From Corticium candelabrum (taxonomy: Eukaryota > Porifera > Homoscleromorpha > Homosclerophorida > Plakinidae): 64,000 nt of DNA. This document shows positions 60,010 through 64,000 of the stretch, in pieces. How positions within the stretch are numbered: the stretch's first letter is position 1; each line of letters starts with the position of its first letter. A program made the position numbers and the translations under genes. The notes beneath the pieces were generated by a model, which searched no databases, was not told where the DNA came from, and saw only the letters and a program-made list of their open reading frames with translations. The DNA lies in contig NC_085103.1 of the NCBI RefSeq assembly GCF_963422355.1, forward strand, positions 3,261,954 to 3,325,953, written 5' to 3'.

Positions 60010-62400
60010 CTAAAAATTCAGTCTGTCAGGTGCCTTTCTCCTTCTGCTGGAACGGCGAATCGGAGTCACTCCTTTGCTGGCATGTAGCTTTGATGCTATA
60101 GTTGGTTCCACGTGTCTCTCTAAGTCTTTTGGTCCTTTGCTAGTCTCCGGCGATGATACCATCGCGTCCTGTTCTATTTTTTTGTCAACTCCATCTTCTT
60201 GTTGTTCTGGTAAGTCTAGTGCGGCAACCCACTCTTCGGGTCTTTCCGGCGATACCGGTACCATTGTTTATCCATTTTAAACATGGTTTATTCATTGGGT
60301 GCATTGGTTCCGCCAGTGGGTCTTCTGGTTCACATCCTTCATGTCTTTCCGATTGTAAGGTTTTCCGAATCTGATCTAATTAAACGTCAATTGATTACCC
60401 TCCCATCCTCCAGTTTGATAGTGTATGATAGGGGGCCTGTTTTGGACTGAACTACACCAGCTACGCAAGGGCGACCTTTGTTGTAATTGCGCACGTAGAC
60501 TCTCACCCCGTTGTAAAGATCTATCATACCATTCCGGTTACCCTTGTAGAATTGTTTCTGCTGCCATTGCTTTTTGTGTACTGTTTGCTTCAAGTTGGGG
60601 TGTAACAAATCTAAACGTGACCGTAATTTGCGACCCATTAATAATTCCCCAGATGATTTTCCTGTCGTGGAATGCGGTGTAATCCGGTAGCTGAACAGCA
60701 CTTGTGTCAAACGATATGTCAAGGTTCCTTGTTTGCTAGGAACAGTCCTTTCTTCAATACTGGTACTGCTCTTTCCGCCAGCCCATTACATGATGGACGA
60801 TACGGTGCTGTTTAATGTGGTCTTTTCCATTCGATTTTACAAAATCGGTTAACTCTTGACTGGTGAATACTGACCCATTGTCTGATACCAGTTTTTCAGG
60901 AATTCTATAAGTTGAGAAAATTTTCTTAACTTCTCCAGCGGAGTTTTCGTCGTCGCTGATTCTACATGTTCTACTTCCATCCACTTCGAGTGTGCGTCAA
61001 TGAGTACAGAAAAAGTTTCGCTAGCAAGGGTCCAGCGTAGTCCACGTGCACCCTCATCCACGGCTGCTGAGGCCAAGGCGACGAATGCAAATTAGCTTTT
61101 GGTGGTGCATTCCTGGTTTCTTGACAATTAGAACAACCTTGGACCTTGCGCTCGATGTCCCCATCCAGTCCTGGCCACCAGACTCTCGTTCTGGCTAAGC
61201 CTTCCATCCGCGCCACACCAGGATGACCAGCATGTAACTCTTCTAAAACTCGTTGTTGCCCTTATGGTGGTACAATCACCCTGTACCCTCATAATACGCA
61301 TCCTCATTCTATAGATAATTCACTTGCTCTTCGCCAGTAAGGAGTTCATGCTTCGATTAATGTTTTATTGGGCCAACCATGATGAACATAATATTGTACC
61401 CTAGACAGTATAGAGTCTTGTTCTGTCCATTTTCTAACATCTCTTGCCAATGCTTGTGACGATTCCAGTTGCTGTAAAAATTGAATTGTCTCTGTTTGTT
61501 CTTCCTCAGTTTTCGACGGTAGCTGTAAGGGTAATCGACTGCAGGCGTCTGCATTACCAATGTCCCCGCCTGGTTTGTATCGCAACTTATAACTGTATGC
61601 CCGTCATGGCCCATCGATGAATTCTCGGTGATGCCATTGTCGGAAGAGGCGTATTTTATCCAAACAATCCTACCAGTGGTTTATGGTCTGAGACTAGTAC
61701 AACCTCTGCACCAAACAGATATTGGTGAAACCTTTGTAGACCAAAAATTACTGCCAATGCTTCTCTTTCCACCTGTGCATAATTCCTCTCCGCGTTCGTC
61801 AATGTTCTCGATGCGAATAATACTGGGTGTTCTTTTCCGTCCTTTCCTTTCTGAGCCAACACAACACCTAAACCGTACGACGAAGTATCACAAGTTACGA
61901 CGGACTCTTACTGTGGATCGAAATGTGCTAACACTTTGGCTGACACTAACAGTTGTTTTGATTTGCGATGAGCTCGTTCTTGTTTACACGACCAGTTCCA
62001 CTTTGCTCCTTTTTGTAACAATCTATGTAGTGGAACTAGAACTGTTAATTAATTCTGTAAGAATTTGCCATAATACGATAGCAATCCTAGGTACGCTTTT
62101 AATTCTGTAACATTTTGTGGTTAGGGTGCTTCCGTAATTACCTGGATTCGACCCTTGTCCGAATTTAACCCTGTCCTGTCAATAACATGTCCCAAATACA
62201 CTACTTCAGATTGCATGAACCGGCATTTGTCTTTATTCAGCCTTAGTCCAGCCTCTTCCAATTTTGTCAATACCTTATCTAAGTTAGACAAATGCTCTTG
62301 TTCGTTTTTTCCTGTTATCAGTATGTCATCTAAGTAGACTACTACTTTTGGAATTGCTTGCAGCATAGTTTCCATCGTCCTTTAAGAGATACCGGGAGCA
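60010..62400 (-). pseudogene. gypsy pol: RT, RNase H, integrase (decayed)
   Basis: On the minus strand, in order: RT palm near 62375-62121 with VVYLDDILITG (YLDD active site) and YLGHVID; RNase H near 61862-61600 (HPVLFASRTLTNAERNY, VSDHKPLVGLF); integrase zinc-binding segment near 61216-61130 (VWWPGLDGDIE, CSNCQETRN) and core (VHVDYAGPL; IPEKLVSDNGSVFTSQEL with the second Asp); integrase C-terminal region near 60722-60390 (FSYRITPHSTTGKSS); tail RRSSRRRKAPDRLNF to 60010. At least five frame breaks. Non-functional. Confidence 0.8.
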
Positions 62401-63030
62401 GATGAAACACCAAACGGTACAAAATGAACAAATGAACACAAAATGAACAAATCTGCTTGCCTGGGTTCAACTTAATTATGGCAAAAACTTGTCACCAATA
62501 CGAGCAATATGTATCCTTGCTAATATATTCACCGTACATTTCAGCCCTTACAGTAACACTTTTGGCAAAAATCTTGTCTCAATGTGTTTCAGATACATTA
62601 ATTAGTACGTATTCAATCATAAACAGCATCCCTACCAGCCAGTTGTGCATTTAATTCTTTTGTTTGTAGAGACTTTTTGTTTCTTCTTGTCATTCCTTCC
62701 AAAAAATCTAGAAAACCGGCTCTCCATAAGATTCTAGTATTGACACTTTGATGTACACTGTTTCCATAAATCTTCATACTCAATTTTGTAAAAAGCACTC
62801 TGTAAGTCAAAATAATAAATGTTCTCTCTACTTGACCAATTCATCATATTTCTGTCAATTTTTGCCTACAAGACTCACCTAGAATCGAATGCACTCTCGC
62901 TACCATCTTGATCTCAAGTGCATACAGCGCAGAGCCGATTGAGTTTCCTGGAATGAAGAAGTCGTGGCGAGATCGACTGGTCCACGAGTCTAAATTATGC
63001 CTATCTGGACTGTCTAAGCGTTATAAAATA
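62401..63030. other. Junction interval without recognisable gene
   Basis: Between the truncated gypsy RT and the SKICH-gene duplicate. Short frames only; a 65-codon minus-strand frame at 62613-62810 shows no domain I recognise. Confidence 0.4.
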
Positions 63031-63039
63031 ACTTGATTT

Positions 63040-63493
63040 AGAGAAAGCTATCCGTGTAAGAATGGAAGGCTAAAACGCAAAACTGCAAAGTGTATACGAT
63101 CGAGCTCTAGCAGAGAACAGTCAACTGAAAAAAGTTAGGACACGTGGAATCAGAAGTGGAGGAGACGTTACTCAGACTAGGAACATCCAATCAGCAGACG
63201 GGGATTCCCCAACTCTGACAGGCACCTTCCATCACACCGCCAGTAAAGAAAAGTCACTTGGTTCTCAGAGCTTGGAGAGGAGTGACGAAGCAAATTGCGG
63301 TACCGGTGATGAAAGTGCAGAAACGCATAAACTACTGATCCCAGACACCAAAGGGTCGAATCAGATTTCTTCATCTAATGATGTTTTTACTTCTTCTGTC
63401 TGTCTGAAGACGTTCGACGAGCGAGACGGCACTGCACGCTTCCAGCTCCACGTCCACGGACATTTCTCAGAAGAAGACTATCTATTCCATTGA
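63040..63493 (+). pseudogene. 3' part of a second SKICH/UBZ gene copy
   Basis: Matches 47975-48433 at an offset of about 15.1 kb: end of the coiled coil, linker and C-terminal finger. It begins at REKAIR without the SKICH exon. An in-frame TAA near 63071 and further indels break the coiled coil. The finger reads SSVCLKTF instead of CPVCLKTF, so the first zinc-binding cysteine is Ser; the HVHGHF half is kept. A dead partial duplicate. Confidence 0.7.
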
Positions 63494-64000
63494 ACAAAGC
63501 AAGCGCCATAATTTTGGTCAGTTAATTGCATGCATAGCGCCAAGCATTCGGTCTAAGTATAGAAACTTAAGCCAATTTAAAGGGTGTAAGACCATGCATC
63601 ATAGTATGATCGGCGTGTTAGTAGTTTGAGTGCTCACATCTAAAGTTAGCGTGCCTGTGTATTTTCAACTGCTGGAAAACGCATTAATTTTATTAACTTT
63701 TTATATGCAATGGAACCGATAAGACTATAGAACGCTAAATCTCCCCTAATTAACTAGCTACTCCAACTCACTCCAATGTCTATGACATACTACAACCCAT
63801 TGACTTTATTTAGTAAACCAACCATTGATCAATAATTTTTTTCCGGCCTGTCTAGATAGTTCGCCGTATTTTATAGGTATGAACTCTAAACAAATGCTGA
63901 CGCCAAGCAGTACGGCTAAAACTCAAATACATAATGAAAACAAGTGCATGGCTTCGTCTCGTTCTCATGTCTATAGCTTCCAGGCTTTCATCATGTCAAA
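63494..64000 (+). repeat. Segmental repeat R, third copy (runs off the window)
   Basis: Matches 48434-48960 and 49825-50240. No gene. Confidence 0.65.

Larger units (their letters stand above)
59793..62400 (-). mobile_element. Ty3/gypsy retrotransposon, 5'-truncated, minus strand
   Basis: The 3' LTR (59793-59934, TG..CA read on the minus strand) is preceded by a polypurine tract, GGGGGGGGAGAAGGA (59935-59949). Upstream on the minus strand lie the integrase, RNase H and RT regions in the usual gypsy order. Similarity ends within RT near 62400; no 5' LTR or gag. The 3' LTR end joins membrane-protein copy T5. Confidence 0.8.

Overview
The window is eukaryotic and metazoan. It has many short GT..AG introns, A+T-rich non-coding DNA, long microsatellites, a full set of animal-type DNA transposons and LTR retrotransposons, and metazoan protein families (a TNF ligand with a collagen stalk, a SKICH/UBZ protein of TAX1BP1/CALCOCO type). 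The compact introns and the collagen-TNF architecture fit an early-branching invertebrate such as a sponge. That is inference; nothing here fixes the species.

The backbone is four tandem copies of one 13-exon gene, all on the + strand: A (188-9616), B (17142-21109), C (34240-41200) and D (51838-55800). The product is a short hydrophobic N-terminus, about 49 Gly-X-Y triplets, a helical neck and a C-terminal TNF homology domain, about 366-368 aa. A, B and C read through; D has a 10-base deletion and premature stop in the TNF domain and a Gly-to-Glu change in the collagen. Downstream of the copies lie a small minus-strand ORF (intact in C and D, broken in A and B) and a small multi-pass membrane-protein gene (copies near 11.6, 43.0, 45.8 and 57.6 kb). 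A TGACGTCA box sits about 112 bases before every TNF start and also upstream of three of the membrane-protein copies.

Nested mobile elements record the history. All four genes carry the same LTR insertion in intron 2. A keeps a complete but decayed Gmr1-like Ty3/gypsy element (order PR-INT-RT-RNaseH). C keeps one LTR and gag. B and D keep a solo LTR plus a Harbinger-like MITE abutting it. A and C share a hAT relic inside gag. A-to-C and B-to-D offsets are both about 34 kb, so an A+B pair was probably duplicated as one block.

Other regions: a hAT MITE in the first membrane-gene copy (11.6-12.4 kb); a long-TIR element with a decayed DDE transposase (13.3-15.3 kb); a foldback-like structure (22.6-29.1 kb) invaded by a hAT element with an intact 770-aa transposase; an integrase-core gene of transposon type (30.0-30.8 kb); a long-TIR element carrying a P2X7-ballast-like cysteine domain (37.8-39.2 kb); a pogo-type element with perfect TIRs and an intact transposase (57.7-59.5 kb); a 5'-truncated gypsy element on the minus strand (59.8-62.4 kb); and a SKICH/UBZ gene (47.4-48.4 kb) with a partial decayed copy at the right edge (63.0-63.5 kb). 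Intervals with no supportable gene are listed as such.
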